A stretch of DNA of 47,773 nucleotides from CAZRGV01 sp964599655 (GTDB taxonomy: Bacteria; Planctomycetota; Planctomycetia; Isosphaerales; Isosphaeraceae), in assembly GCA_964599655.1 (NCBI GenBank), contig CAZRGV010000036.1, positions 1-47,773 of the forward strand. The letters are read 5' to 3'. The notes below the pieces were generated by a model. The model made no database searches. It was not told the DNA's origin and saw only the letters and a list, made by a program, of their open reading frames with translations. Positions 18,346-26,947 of this stretch are shown piece after piece; the stretch's first letter is position 1, and each line of letters opens with the position of its first letter. The position numbers and the translations under genes are program-made.

Positions 18346-19443
18346 TCAGGTTCCCGCCGGCTCGCCGGCGCGATCGCGTCGGGCGAATCGGTTTCGCACC
18401 GAGGCGTCTGGCCCGAGATTGCGTCTGGCGATCAGCTCGGCCACGATGCTCACGGCGATTTCGACCACCGACTCGGAGCCAATGTCCAGGCCCACTGGGG
18501 CGGAAACCCGGGCCAGCGCGTCGTCCGGGATGCCCGCCTCTCGCAGTCCGTCGAAGATCATTCGAATCTTTCGCTTGCTGCCGATCAATCCCAGGTAAGG
18601 GGCCTCGGTCGTCGCGAGGTGAAAGAGGGCTTCCTGATCGTGACCGTGTCCACGGGTCACGACCAGAGCGTAGGTTTGCGGGGTGATTTCGAGCGAAGGC
18701 AGGACCTCCTCGAACGGGCCAACGATGTGCCGTTCGGCCATGGGAAACCGTTCCTGGTTGGCGTACTGCCGCCGGTCATCGACGATCCAGACGTCGAAAT
18801 CGGCCTTGGCGGCGAGTTCGGCGACCGCCTGTCCCACGTGCCCCGCGCCGACGATCACCAGCCGGACGCGCGGCAGAGTCGGAAGGTACGCCACACCGCT
18901 CCTGGTGCCAGGCTTGGGCCGCTCGGCCAGCGGCGTGAGCCCCTCGGGAATCGAGGAAGGACAGGACGAACTCGCGAAGGAGGCGACGTGGGTTCCTCCG
19001 GCATCGAACAGGAACCGAGCGCCAACGTCCTTCGCCCCGCAACGGCTCGGTTCGAGGACGACCGCCTCGGTGAACCCCTCGCCCGACTCCAGGAGACGTC
19101 GAAAGGCCTGGAAGTAGGAAAGGGGCTCAGGACCCTGGAGGGCCTCGGCCAGGATCACCATCCTGCCGCCGCAGATCAGGCCGTCGGCCCAGGCGTAGTC
19201 ATGGTCGAGGACAAAGGTGTGCAACTCCGCGCCCGGTTGACCCAGGCGGCGGATCGCCTTTTGCTTGACCTCGGCCTCGACGCAACCGCCTCCAAGCGTG
19301 CCGACCTGGCCGCCGTCCAACGCCACGAGCATCAACGCGCCTGCCTTCTGGGGAGTCGACCCCTTGGTCTCGACGACCTGGCAGAGCAAGGTTTCGCGGC
19401 CGGCCTCAAGCGATTCGGTCAGAACTCGGAGAAGCTCGCGCAT
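18346..19443 (-). CDS. xdhC: XdhC/CoxI family molybdenum cofactor insertion protein
   Basis: 365 residues with both family domains. The N-terminal XdhC/CoxI domain shows VVETKGSTPQKAGALML and the glycine-rich GTLGGGCVEAEV. The C-terminal Rossmann domain starts RLVIVGAGHVGQAVAELA and later carries VVTRGHGHDQEAL and GLIGSKRKIRMI. XdhC receives and sulfurates the molybdenum cofactor and delivers it to xanthine-dehydrogenase-type enzymes. It is followed at once by a MocA-like gene. The two form a maturation unit whose client enzyme must lie elsewhere in the genome. Confidence 0.92.
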   Translation of the reverse strand: MRELLRVLTESLEAGRETLLCQVVETKGSTPQKAGALMLVALDGGQVGTLGGGCVEAEVKQKAIRRLGQPGAELHTFVLDHDYAWADGLICGGRMVILAEALQGPEPLSYFQAFRRLLESGEGFTEAVVLEPSRCGAKDVGARFLFDAGGTHVASFASSSCPSSIPEGLTPLAERPKPGTRSGVAYLPTLPRVRLVIVGAGHVGQAVAELAAKADFDVWIVDDRRQYANQERFPMAERHIVGPFEEVLPSLEITPQTYALVVTRGHGHDQEALFHLATTEAPYLGLIGSKRKIRMIFDGLREAGIPDDALARVSAPVGLDIGSESVVEIAVSIVAELIARRNLGPDASVRNRFARRDRAGEPAGT

Positions 19444-19666
19444 TGGGCAGATTACCGTCTAGCTGGAAGCCGGGGTGTCTCGGCGGAATTCGCACAATTC
19501 AGGCTAATGTCCCTCGGTCGTTCGGGCAAGGCACTGTCGTGTGCCCCGTCTCACCTGAGTCACGAACGTTGACGGGGTTCGATCTGAGTTCTGGCGGCGA
19601 TTCCCGACAGGGTTTATGATCCGGATCAAGGACCTTCACCCTCTGGACCCAGGTGAGGACGCGACC

Positions 19667-20968
19667 ATGATGCCCAACCGCAGGCAGTTTCTCGATGGTT
19701 CCGCCCGGACTCTCGCCGCCGGCGCCGCCGGCCTGACGATCCTGAGCCGCTCGGCCGCGAAGGCCGCGCCCAGCGAGCGGATCCATCTCGCCGTCATCGG
19801 TATCCGAGGCCGAGGCCACGGGCTGGCGCTGGGCTTCGCCGGTATGCCCGACGTCGCCATCACTCACCTTTGCGACGTCGATTCTCGCCTCTTCGCCAAG
19901 ATTCCCGCCGAGGTCGCCTCGCGGCAACAACGCTCCGAACCGAAGGTCGAACAGGACATCCGACGCGTTCTCGAAGACCCGACGGTCGACGCCGTGGCGG
20001 TCGCCACGCCCGATCACTGGCACGCGCTGGCCACCGTCTGGGCCTGCCAGCACGGGAAGCATGTCTACGTGGAAAAGCCCGCGTCGCACAACATTTGGGA
20101 AGGCCGCAAAATGGTCGAGGCCGCCCGCAAGTACAAGCGCGTGGTGCAGCTCGGCACCCAGAGCCGCAGCGCGGCGCACTATCTGGACGTGATGGCCGCG
20201 CTTCGTTCGGGCCGCATTGGCAAGGTCCACATGGCGAAGGCCTGGAATAGCCAGCTCCGGCCGCCCATGGCCCCCCACGAGGACACGAGTGTCCCCCGAG
20301 GCGTGGACTATAACCTGTGGCTCGGCCCGGCTCCCGAACGCCCGTTCAACCCCAACCGTTTCCATTCCACCTGGCATTGGAACTGGGAGTACGGAACCGG
20401 CGACATGGGCAACGACGGCGTTCATGACCTCGACATCGCCCGATGGGGGCTGGGGGTCACGTCGCCCTCCTCGGTTTCGGCCGCCGGGGGCAAGCTCGCC
20501 TTCGACGATGCCAAGCAGGTGCCGGACACCCAGATCGTCCTGTTCGAATTCCCCGAGTCGAACCAAGTGCTCGTCTACGAACAAAGAGACTGGTCGCCCT
20601 ACGTCCAGGAAGGCTACGAAAACGGCGTCGCGTTCTACGGCACCGAGGGCTACATCCTCGTCGGACGCAGCGGCTGGAAGCTCATCGAGCGAGGGAACAA
20701 ACCCGTTCCAACCACCTCCAAGGCGTTTTCCGACGATCCCCATCGTCGTAATTTCCTCGACTGCATCAAGTCGGGCGATCGCCCCCATGCCGACATCGAG
20801 GATGGTCATCTCTCGTCGGTCCTCGCCCATCTGGGCAACATCGCCCTCCGCGTCGGCCGCCGCCTGAACTGGGATGGCCAGAACGAGACGATCGCCGGCG
20901 ATACCGAGGCGTCCGCCCTGCTTCGACGTTCCTACCGCAAACCGTTCGAGGTGCCCGAAGCGGTCTGA
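19667..20968 (+). CDS. Tat-exported Gfo/Idh/MocA family oxidoreductase
   Basis: 434 residues from ATG 19667, with GAGGA seven to eleven bases upstream; an ATG at 19617 in frame would put a long tail before the signal. The N-terminus is a twin-arginine signal (NRRQFLDG, then an Ala-rich hydrophobic stretch ending AKAAP). The NAD(P)-binding motif GIRGRG is at 45-50 and the EKP with the catalytic lysine at 136-138. The C-terminal domain shows GDMGNDGVHDLDIARWGL, typical of the large planctomycete paralogue group. These act on sugars or sugar-like polyols outside the cytoplasm using a tightly bound cofactor; the substrate is unknown. It stands divergent from xdhC. Confidence 0.92.
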   Translation: MMPNRRQFLDGSARTLAAGAAGLTILSRSAAKAAPSERIHLAVIGIRGRGHGLALGFAGMPDVAITHLCDVDSRLFAKIPAEVASRQQRSEPKVEQDIRRVLEDPTVDAVAVATPDHWHALATVWACQHGKHVYVEKPASHNIWEGRKMVEAARKYKRVVQLGTQSRSAAHYLDVMAALRSGRIGKVHMAKAWNSQLRPPMAPHEDTSVPRGVDYNLWLGPAPERPFNPNRFHSTWHWNWEYGTGDMGNDGVHDLDIARWGLGVTSPSSVSAAGGKLAFDDAKQVPDTQIVLFEFPESNQVLVYEQRDWSPYVQEGYENGVAFYGTEGYILVGRSGWKLIERGNKPVPTTSKAFSDDPHRRNFLDCIKSGDRPHADIEDGHLSSVLAHLGNIALRVGRRLNWDGQNETIAGDTEASALLRRSYRKPFEVPEAV

Positions 20969-21078
20969 CTCTCGGCCCGCGGGATGACACCATCCAGAAA
21001 TCGTTATTCTCCGATTCGGGTGGGGCGCCGTCGTGCCGTCCCGCCCGAGTGCGCCTTCCACCTCGCCGTGGACTTTCC

Positions 21079-21651
21079 ATGAAGCTGATTCTCGCCAGCG
21101 CCTCGCCTCGGCGACGACTGCTGCTCGCCGAGGCCGGCTATTCGTTCGAGGTCGACCCGTCGGGCATCGACGAACCGGAACCGGTCGGTGAGGTCGACGT
21201 CGGCCTCTACGTCGCCGAGCTCGCGTTCCGAAAGGCCAGGGAAGTGGCCCTCCGACGCGGCAAGGGTCTGATCCTGGCCGCCGATACCTCCTGCGCCGTC
21301 GGCGGCCAGATCTTGAACAAACCGATCGACCGCGACGACGCGGACCGCATGATCCGGCTCCAGGAAGGACGAGACACGGAAGTCGTCACCGCCCTGGTTC
21401 TCTACCGGGCCGAATCGGCGGAATGGGTCGGGGCCATCGAAACCAGCGTGGTCCGATTCCGTCCGCTGACCGACCTCGAACGCGCCGACCATCTTGACTC
21501 GAACCGCTGGGAAGGCAAGGCGGGCGCCTACGGCGTTCAGGACAACGACCCGTACGTCTCGGTCGTTTCGGGAAGCTGGTCCAATGTCGTCGGCCTCCCC
21601 ATGGAACGACTCGCGGCCCTGCTCGACCATCACGCCCATCTGGCCCGCTGA
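21079..21651 (+). CDS. maf: Maf family nucleoside triphosphate pyrophosphatase
   Basis: 190 residues, full family length. It starts LILASASPRRRLLL, the Maf signature, and has AADTSC with the conserved catalytic Asp, then KPIDRDDADRM and WEGKAGAYGVQD. Maf proteins hydrolyse dTTP, UTP or modified nucleotides to monophosphates, cleaning the nucleotide pool; some inhibit septum formation. ATG at 21079 is the only start that keeps the conserved N-terminus; the upstream site is weak. It follows the oxidoreductase by about 110 bp. Confidence 0.93.
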   Translation: MKLILASASPRRRLLLAEAGYSFEVDPSGIDEPEPVGEVDVGLYVAELAFRKAREVALRRGKGLILAADTSCAVGGQILNKPIDRDDADRMIRLQEGRDTEVVTALVLYRAESAEWVGAIETSVVRFRPLTDLERADHLDSNRWEGKAGAYGVQDNDPYVSVVSGSWSNVVGLPMERLAALLDHHAHLAR

Positions 21652-22080
21652 CGACTCTCAGCCGCTTTATCACGCCTTCTCTCTTTCACACTTGCCCGTC
21701 ACCACGGCGACCACGATTCCGGTGGGTCGCGCCCTTCCGACTTCATCGCGCATCGGCTCGGACAATCGTCATGGCCCCTCCGCATGTAAAGGATTGTAAA
21801 GCCTCCAAGATTTCGGTCCCGGTACGGCTCGCGTTGTCGCCTCTAGAGAGGGAGGTCGCGCTGACGCGCGGTTCCTGTTGCTCGGTTTGAACACCGGGTC
21901 GGGATCCAGCCGGATTCGTTGCGTCTCGAGACGTTGTGGCACACCCAAAATCTTTGAAGAATTGTTGACCGCGCTGACACGCGCCGAAGTACCATGTCGC
22001 GAAGCGTTCATAACGGGTTTCGAGGAGTCCCTCGAGACCGAACGTTTTGTGTCTCTCCGTGGGATAAGGGAGTGAAGACA
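21652..22080 (+). other. intergenic region before PGFGPGG-repeat gene
   Basis: 429 bp without a supported gene. Two short similar palindromic stretches, GCGCTGACGCGC near 21857 and GCGCTGACACGCGC near 21973, could form hairpins or be binding sites. TTGACC at about 21965 resembles a -35 but no good -10 follows. The downstream gene has a clear GGGAG site. Confidence 0.35.
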
Positions 22081-23250
22081 ATGGCTCGAATCCGCTGGCG
22101 CGACATTCCGATCGGTCTGGTAATCCTGCTGCTGAGCCCGCTGCCGCTTGCCCACGCTCAGAACCCCTCGGGCGAAGCGGGTCAGGGGCGGCCCGGTTTC
22201 GGCCCCGGAGGCCCGGGCGGTCCCGGTTTCGGCCCGGGCGGTCCCGGTTTCGGCCCGGGCGGTCCCGGTTTCGGCCCAGGCGGTCCCGGTTTCGGCCCAG
22301 GCGGTCCCGGTTTCGGCTCCTTGTTTCTCGTGAACATTCCGGCCGTTCAGGACGACCTGAAATTGACCGAGGAGCAGAAGACCAAGATCAAGGATCTCAA
22401 CGAAACACTGGCCAGGAAGCGGCGTGAGGCCTTCCCGAACATGCGAGGGCCAGGGGCCGACCGGGGCCTTGGTGGTGGTCCCGGCGGTCCCCCGAATCCG
22501 GGCGGTGGTGCTGGCGGTGGGCAAAGGCCTCCTGGTGCCCAGAGAAAGGGGGCCGCGGGTGAAGGCCGCGATCCTGGCAACCTCGGAGAGGGGCGACCCG
22601 CTCCCGGCGGCCAGGGTCGGGGACCGGTTGGTCCCGGTGGTCCGGGTTTCGGGCCAGGCGGTCCCGGCGTTGGCCGCGTCGATTTTCAAGCGATGATGAC
22701 CGCCATGGCCGCCCAGCGCAAGGAGACGGAGGACGAGCTGGCCAAGATCCTCGACGAACGACAACGAACTCGGCTCGAGCAGATCGCGCTGCGGCAGGAA
22801 GGCCCGCTGGCGGTCGCTCGGCCCGAGATCGCCAAGCGAATCGACCTCAGCGCCGCGCAGAGCAAGCAGATTCAGTCGATCGTCACCAAGATGCGTTCCG
22901 AACAGGCCCAGCTCCGACAGGGGTTCCGTCCCCCGTTCGGACCGCCGAATGAAGAGGGTGGTCCCCCGAATTTCGATCCTCAGGCGATGCGCGCTCAGTT
23001 CGAGCAGATGCGACAGGCCTCGGAGGCGATCGAGAAGAAAGCCGTCAGCCAGGTCGCCAAGGTCCTGAAACCCTCGCAAAAGGACGCCTTCAACAAGCTC
23101 CTTGGAGAGCCGTTCGACGTCTCGAAGCTGACGCCCAATGTCGGAGGTCGATTGGGCGGGCCTCCAGGCGCACCGAGCGAACCGGGTGGACCTGGCCCCG
23201 GTCCGGTTGCGCCGGCCTCGGGTCCCCGACGGAGACCCGGCGGAAACTGA
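22081..23250 (+). CDS. exported Gly/Pro-repeat protein with Spy-like segments
   Basis: 389 residues from ATG 22081, with GGGAG about nine bases upstream. A signal peptide (IPIGLVILLLSPLPLAHA) is followed by a run of the heptad PGFGPGG at residues 38-79 and more Gly/Pro-rich linker. Two helical segments, LTEEQKTKIKDLNETLARKR near 93 and RIDLSAAQSKQIQSIVTKMR near 255, carry the LTxxQ-like pattern of Spy/CpxP-type periplasmic chaperones. Function unknown; a periplasmic or envelope stress role is suggested only by those segments. It is followed by a membrane EF-hand gene on the same strand. Confidence 0.75.
   Translation: MARIRWRDIPIGLVILLLSPLPLAHAQNPSGEAGQGRPGFGPGGPGGPGFGPGGPGFGPGGPGFGPGGPGFGPGGPGFGSLFLVNIPAVQDDLKLTEEQKTKIKDLNETLARKRREAFPNMRGPGADRGLGGGPGGPPNPGGGAGGGQRPPGAQRKGAAGEGRDPGNLGEGRPAPGGQGRGPVGPGGPGFGPGGPGVGRVDFQAMMTAMAAQRKETEDELAKILDERQRTRLEQIALRQEGPLAVARPEIAKRIDLSAAQSKQIQSIVTKMRSEQAQLRQGFRPPFGPPNEEGGPPNFDPQAMRAQFEQMRQASEAIEKKAVSQVAKVLKPSQKDAFNKLLGEPFDVSKLTPNVGGRLGGPPGAPSEPGGPGPGPVAPASGPRRRPGGN
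22192..22317 (+). repeat. 21-bp tandem repeat encoding PGFGPGG
   Basis: In-frame 21-bp units within the gene starting at 22081: one copy, a PGG spacer, then four near-identical tandem copies and a partial one. Each encodes the heptad PGFGPGG. Copy number could vary by slippage without changing frame. Confidence 0.9.
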
Positions 23251-23430
23251 TGCCGGCAAGGCCCTTCCGCCCTCGGGAAGGAGTCGGACGTCGTTGAGGC
23301 CGCCGTGCTCGCCCGGCCCGAGCCGTGCGCCGGCGGCCTCGACCGCGGGGTTCGATTCTCCTCGAAACTCATGGAACGCCCCGCGAGGCAAACGGAGGGA
23401 AGGGATTCCTCGAACACGAGAGGTGAGAAC

Positions 23431-24012
23431 ATGATCCAATTCCTTGATTCCGTTGCGAATGCCGTGCTCTGCCGATCCCCGCACGAGTGGATCGGGGCGC
23501 TTCTGATCGCCTTGACCATAGCGCTGGCGATGACGGCCCTTTACACCCTCGCCTACCGAAGGTTTCGCGACCGAAGCGTGCTCATCATCACCCTCATCCT
23601 CGTGGCCAACGTCGCCTCCATGACCCTCGCGGCAGGCTATCTCCTGCGTGCGGAAGCCAACTCGGAGGGAGCGTACAACGGGATTCGTTTCCGTGGCGAA
23701 CCGTCCCAGTATCCGAGTTCTCCGCCCAGCGCCGCTCTCAGTCCCGGAACCTTATCCCCTCAACCGTCGGACGCCCTCGCAGTCTTCCTCCGTCAGCGCG
23801 TCTTCGACTTGGCTGATCGTAATCAGGATGGTCTGCTCTCCGTCGATGAAGCGGCGATCGCCGCCGAAGACTTCCTGCGAACAGCGCACATCACGCCGAA
23901 GGATCCCATTGATGGCCGTTCCTTCGACGAGGCGCTCAAGACCGCGCTTTTTCCAACGCTCGATCCCTCGACGAACAAGCGCGTGTCCCAGGGCGTCACG
24001 GCGACGGAATAA
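23431..24012 (+). CDS. membrane protein with EF-hand
   Basis: 193 residues from ATG 23431, preceded by GAGGTGAG. Two transmembrane helices lie at about residues 20-42 (IGALLIALTIALAMTALYTLA) and 50-70 (VLIITLILVANVASMTLAAGYLL). The C-terminal part carries one clear EF-hand loop, DRNQDGLLSVDE at about 135-146, the standard twelve-residue calcium loop, and a weaker helical region after it. Likely a calcium-sensing or calcium-stabilised envelope protein; its partner is unknown. It lies about 180 bp after the Gly/Pro-repeat protein and may be co-transcribed. Confidence 0.7.
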   Translation: MIQFLDSVANAVLCRSPHEWIGALLIALTIALAMTALYTLAYRRFRDRSVLIITLILVANVASMTLAAGYLLRAEANSEGAYNGIRFRGEPSQYPSSPPSAALSPGTLSPQPSDALAVFLRQRVFDLADRNQDGLLSVDEAAIAAEDFLRTAHITPKDPIDGRSFDEALKTALFPTLDPSTNKRVSQGVTATE

Positions 24013-24973
24013 ATCGGTCGATACCAAGCATCGTCGGTCGCCCCTGGCTCGCCCTGCGTCGAGCGACAACATGCGATTCGACGTTGAGAGGCCCCTTCGA
24101 GCACCGGGGGGGACTGCGAGCAGCGGCGGTGCCCGCGGATACGGCAGCCGCCGCCTCGCCAACGCTCGTTTCTCCTGCCCCGCGATACGCCCCACTTCGC
24201 CGCTCCAAGACCGAGCGCGGCGCAAGCAACGCAATTCATTTCCGGCCAGGCGATCGCAACGGCCCCTGCCAACCACTGTGTCATCCCGGTTTCGATGAAC
24301 CGCAAATCCGATGTCCATCTACTGGTTAGGTCATGGACTGAGCTTCCTTCGTCAACAGAAGTACAACCCATTCTCGATGGTTTCCCACGTCCCCCGGCGA
24401 CCGGTCGGGCCATCCCAATTGTCGGCGAATGGAAAAACTTTTGTAAAACATCCTGCCGATTGGAACCGTCGCGCCTAGAATATCGCTGAATTCCTACAGA
24501 TTTTCCGGCGGATCGACGCGACCGCGATCGAATCCTCCGTCTTGACTCCGTGGTTTGGCTCGCGGATTGCGATCCTCCGCGCCCAGGCGGGGAGGGACCA
24601 TATCCAGCCACGAGTCTTGCCAGTGGTCCATGGGGAGGCTGACCCGAATCGCTTCGGACCAACCTCGTCAACGACGTTCGCGCCGCTGGCTTCTTCCCCA
24701 AGGTCGGAACCCGCCTCCACGCGAGGAGTCGGGCTGTCGTTCTCCGTGCGCGAACGACGCGTTCGAGAGCCGAATGCGTTGTTGTTGTTTTGATATCTTT
24801 GAATGACGGGTTTTATGATTCGAGACCATCAACGGGTTGAGACGGCACTGGGGAATCGAGACAGTCAGTGCCAACCGCCACGTGGGGCGACAGACAACGA
24901 ACGGTTCGGGGCGGTCAGGCGGAATCGAGAGCCAGGAGGATGCCGCTCACGGAAGACGATCTCTGAGCCCCCC
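24013..24973 (+). other. long intergenic region upstream of deiodinase-like gene
   Basis: About 960 bp without a supported gene, with more A/T than its surroundings near 24425-24500 and 24775-24815. Frames through it are short, lack start signals and resemble no family. The right end holds a good promoter (24789-24818) and a leader of about 150 bases. Confidence 0.5.
24789..24818 (+). promoter_or_regulatory. sigma-70-like promoter of deiodinase-like gene
   Basis: TTGATA at 24789-24794, an 18-bp spacer, and TATGAT at 24813-24818, each one mismatch from the consensus hexamers. Transcription would begin near 24825, leaving a leader of about 150 bases before ATG 24974. The element overlaps an upstream in-frame ATG at 24803, which argues against that start. 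Confidence 0.45.
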
Positions 24974-26500
24974 ATGGTCTTCCTCTTACTCATGGTTCTG
25001 GGAGGTTTCACGGTTCTCGGCCTGAGTATGTTCCTGATGCTCGGCGGTCGGCCAACTCCGGCGTTGGAAGCGGCCAGCAAGTCGGCCTTGATCGCGGCCT
25101 CGCAGCCCCTGGAGGGCCTTTCCGGTCATGGTCCGGCCACTGACGCGGTCCGCTGGTACAGGCGGTTGTATCCCCGATTCGCGACCGTCGACGAGGCCGG
25201 AAACGCCGCCCCGCCGGTCGAGCCTGGCATTTCCGACAAGGCACTCCAGGGCCCCGACAGGGCGATCACGTCGCTCCTGCCGTCCGACGCGCCCGATGCC
25301 CTGATCCTCGAACTCGTCGAAGGCGAGCCGGTGACCCGGCCCGAGACACTGGAACTCGGTGAACTCGCGCCCGAGCTGACCCTGAAGACCTGGGATGGCA
25401 AATCCACCGTTTCGCTCGCCGATTTCCGCGGAAAGACGCCCGTGGTGGTCGCTTTCGGCAGCTTCACCTGCGGAATCTTTCGCTCTCGATATCAATATCT
25501 TGACACGCTTCATGCCCGTTATGGGGACCGGGTTCAATTTCTCGCCGTGTACATCCGCGAGGCCCATCCGTCCGATGGGCCGTACAACGAGATGAACGAA
25601 CGTGACGGAATCTTGCTGCGGCAGCCTCGCGACGAGTTCGAGCGCGTTCGGGTCGCCCGGACATGCCGGTCCAAGTTGAACATGACGATGCCGCTTCTGG
25701 TTGATACGATGGACGATCGCGCCGCGCGCGCGTTTCACGTCGACCAGACCGAGATCTTCCTGATCGGCAGCGATGGTCGGATCGTGTTTCATGGTGGAGC
25801 AGGCCCATTCGGCTTCACGCCCGACCTGATGGAGAACGCCATCGTCCAGACCTTGCGGGATGAGCGGATCAGGTCCATGGGCATGCCCCACGTCCAACGG
25901 TCGATCCCCACCAACAGCGAGGCCTGGGCGCTCCTGCCGAACGCCAAAGATGGACAGGGCATTCCGTTGCCGGCGTGGGCCCGTGCCCTGGCGGCGGTCC
26001 GGCCTCGTTCGACGGCCTCGCTCGTCGAGCTGGATTACCGTCACCGCACTCTCAGCCCGCTCGGCCTCTCACTGGCCGGAAAAGTGCGATGGGTGGTCGC
26101 GCACGAGCTTGACTGTTCGTACAACGAGTCGATCGCCGAGGCCGACCTCCGACGAGCGGGGATCACCGAGGAGGCAATCGGCTCCCTTCGCAAGGGCCGT
26201 TCCATCGATCTGTCCCTCGACGAGCAGCGCGTTCTCGATCTGGCCCGCCGCCTGACCCTCTCACCGGAAACGGTCAACGATCTCCAGATCGCACGCCTCA
26301 TCCCCACGTATGGGCAAGACCGGGTCGCGGCCCTTGTTCGACTGGTCGCCTTCGCCAATCTCCAGAACCGGTTGATCCGAGCGCTTGGCCTGGCCAACGA
26401 GTCGTCCGCCATGCTTCCGCCGCGCGAAATCCGCTTCGTCCTCGACGACGTAAAGCCCACGCCGATCTCCCAGGAGCACGAGATGGCCGAAGGCCAATGA
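24974..26500 (+). CDS. membrane-anchored deiodinase-like / carboxymuconolactone-decarboxylase-like fusion
   Basis: 508 residues from ATG 24974. Residues 1-25 are a transmembrane anchor. Residues about 130-295 are a thioredoxin-fold domain of the iodothyronine-deiodinase type: FGSFTCGIF (Cys166) where animal enzymes have selenocysteine in FGSxTUPPF, then VYIREAHPSDG at 193-203 and LLVDTMDD at 241-248, both closely like the animal proteins. Residues about 330-475 resemble a carboxymuconolactone decarboxylase/AhpD helical domain, with the segment AHELDCSYNESIAEADLRRAG where that family's CxxC site lies; only the first Cys (381) is kept. The codon for Cys166 is TGC, so no selenocysteine is involved. 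Probably a periplasm-facing peroxidase or thiol reductase; deiodination of a real substrate is not implied. The start is supported by the promoter just upstream, though the ribosome site is weak. Confidence 0.8.
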   Translation: MVFLLLMVLGGFTVLGLSMFLMLGGRPTPALEAASKSALIAASQPLEGLSGHGPATDAVRWYRRLYPRFATVDEAGNAAPPVEPGISDKALQGPDRAITSLLPSDAPDALILELVEGEPVTRPETLELGELAPELTLKTWDGKSTVSLADFRGKTPVVVAFGSFTCGIFRSRYQYLDTLHARYGDRVQFLAVYIREAHPSDGPYNEMNERDGILLRQPRDEFERVRVARTCRSKLNMTMPLLVDTMDDRAARAFHVDQTEIFLIGSDGRIVFHGGAGPFGFTPDLMENAIVQTLRDERIRSMGMPHVQRSIPTNSEAWALLPNAKDGQGIPLPAWARALAAVRPRSTASLVELDYRHRTLSPLGLSLAGKVRWVVAHELDCSYNESIAEADLRRAGITEEAIGSLRKGRSIDLSLDEQRVLDLARRLTLSPETVNDLQIARLIPTYGQDRVAALVRLVAFANLQNRLIRALGLANESSAMLPPREIRFVLDDVKPTPISQEHEMAEGQ

Positions 26501-26624
26501 GCCAGGGCCTTCACGGGAATCGATCGGGACCGGCGCTCGTCCGTGTTGAGGACGACGGTCCAAGGTGCGACTCGACGTCGCGAGCCACGTTCAATCCGCA
26601 TGCTTGTTTCCTAGACGTCGATTT
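26501..26624. other. short intergenic remnant region
   Basis: Non-coding space between the deiodinase-like fusion and the end of the DUF1501 stub. It may include decayed sequence from the lost part of that gene, but none is recognisable. Confidence 0.4.
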
Positions 26625-26918
26625 CTATGCGACTTTCAACGTCAATATTCGTATGTGCTGATGACTTCGCCGCCAGCGCGTGTGCCAAGCGCGCGGTCGA
26701 CGTCCAGCGAAACGGTTGATCGCGATGGGCGCACCGATCGGCAACGTTCCAACCGTTCCGAATCGTCCCGTCAAGTCCTTGGCGGCACCCGCGTACGACT
26801 GAAGGGCCAGGAGGTCGGAGAGACCCAGGCCAAACCGACCGAGCGATCCGCCTCGAAGGAGTTCGCGACGCGTGGTGCCATCGCAGAGGCGCCGGGGATT
26901 GCCAAGGATGCGGAGCAT
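26625..26918 (-). pseudogene. N-terminal remnant of a second DUF1501 gene
   Basis: The frame begins MLRILGNPRRLCDG, then TRRELLRGG and LGLSDLLALQ. This is the characteristic opening of planctomycete DUF1501 proteins, including the twin-arginine motif. After about 45 residues the likeness ends and the frame continues as Arg-rich nonsense to a stop at residue 98; a normal DUF1501 protein is over 400 residues. An AAGGAG site stands nine bases before the ATG, so translation signals survive. It lies 29 bp after the stop of the intact DUF1501 gene on the same strand, suggesting a former tandem pair whose second member was deleted. Confidence 0.7.
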
Positions 26919-26947
26919 GCGGTCGAACTCCTTGGGCCGGCGTCGGG

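Noticed and set aside
19499..21061. A 520-codon minus-strand open frame
   Set aside because: Antisense to the Gfo/Idh/MocA gene, whose motifs are certain.
24803..24973. Longer start at ATG 24803 for the deiodinase-like fusion
   Set aside because: It overlaps the predicted promoter, adds 57 residues without likeness to any family, and precedes an obvious membrane anchor that begins at 24974.
25469..25471. Possible selenocysteine in the deiodinase-like site
   Set aside because: The codon is TGC (Cys), not TGA, and no stop interrupts the frame.
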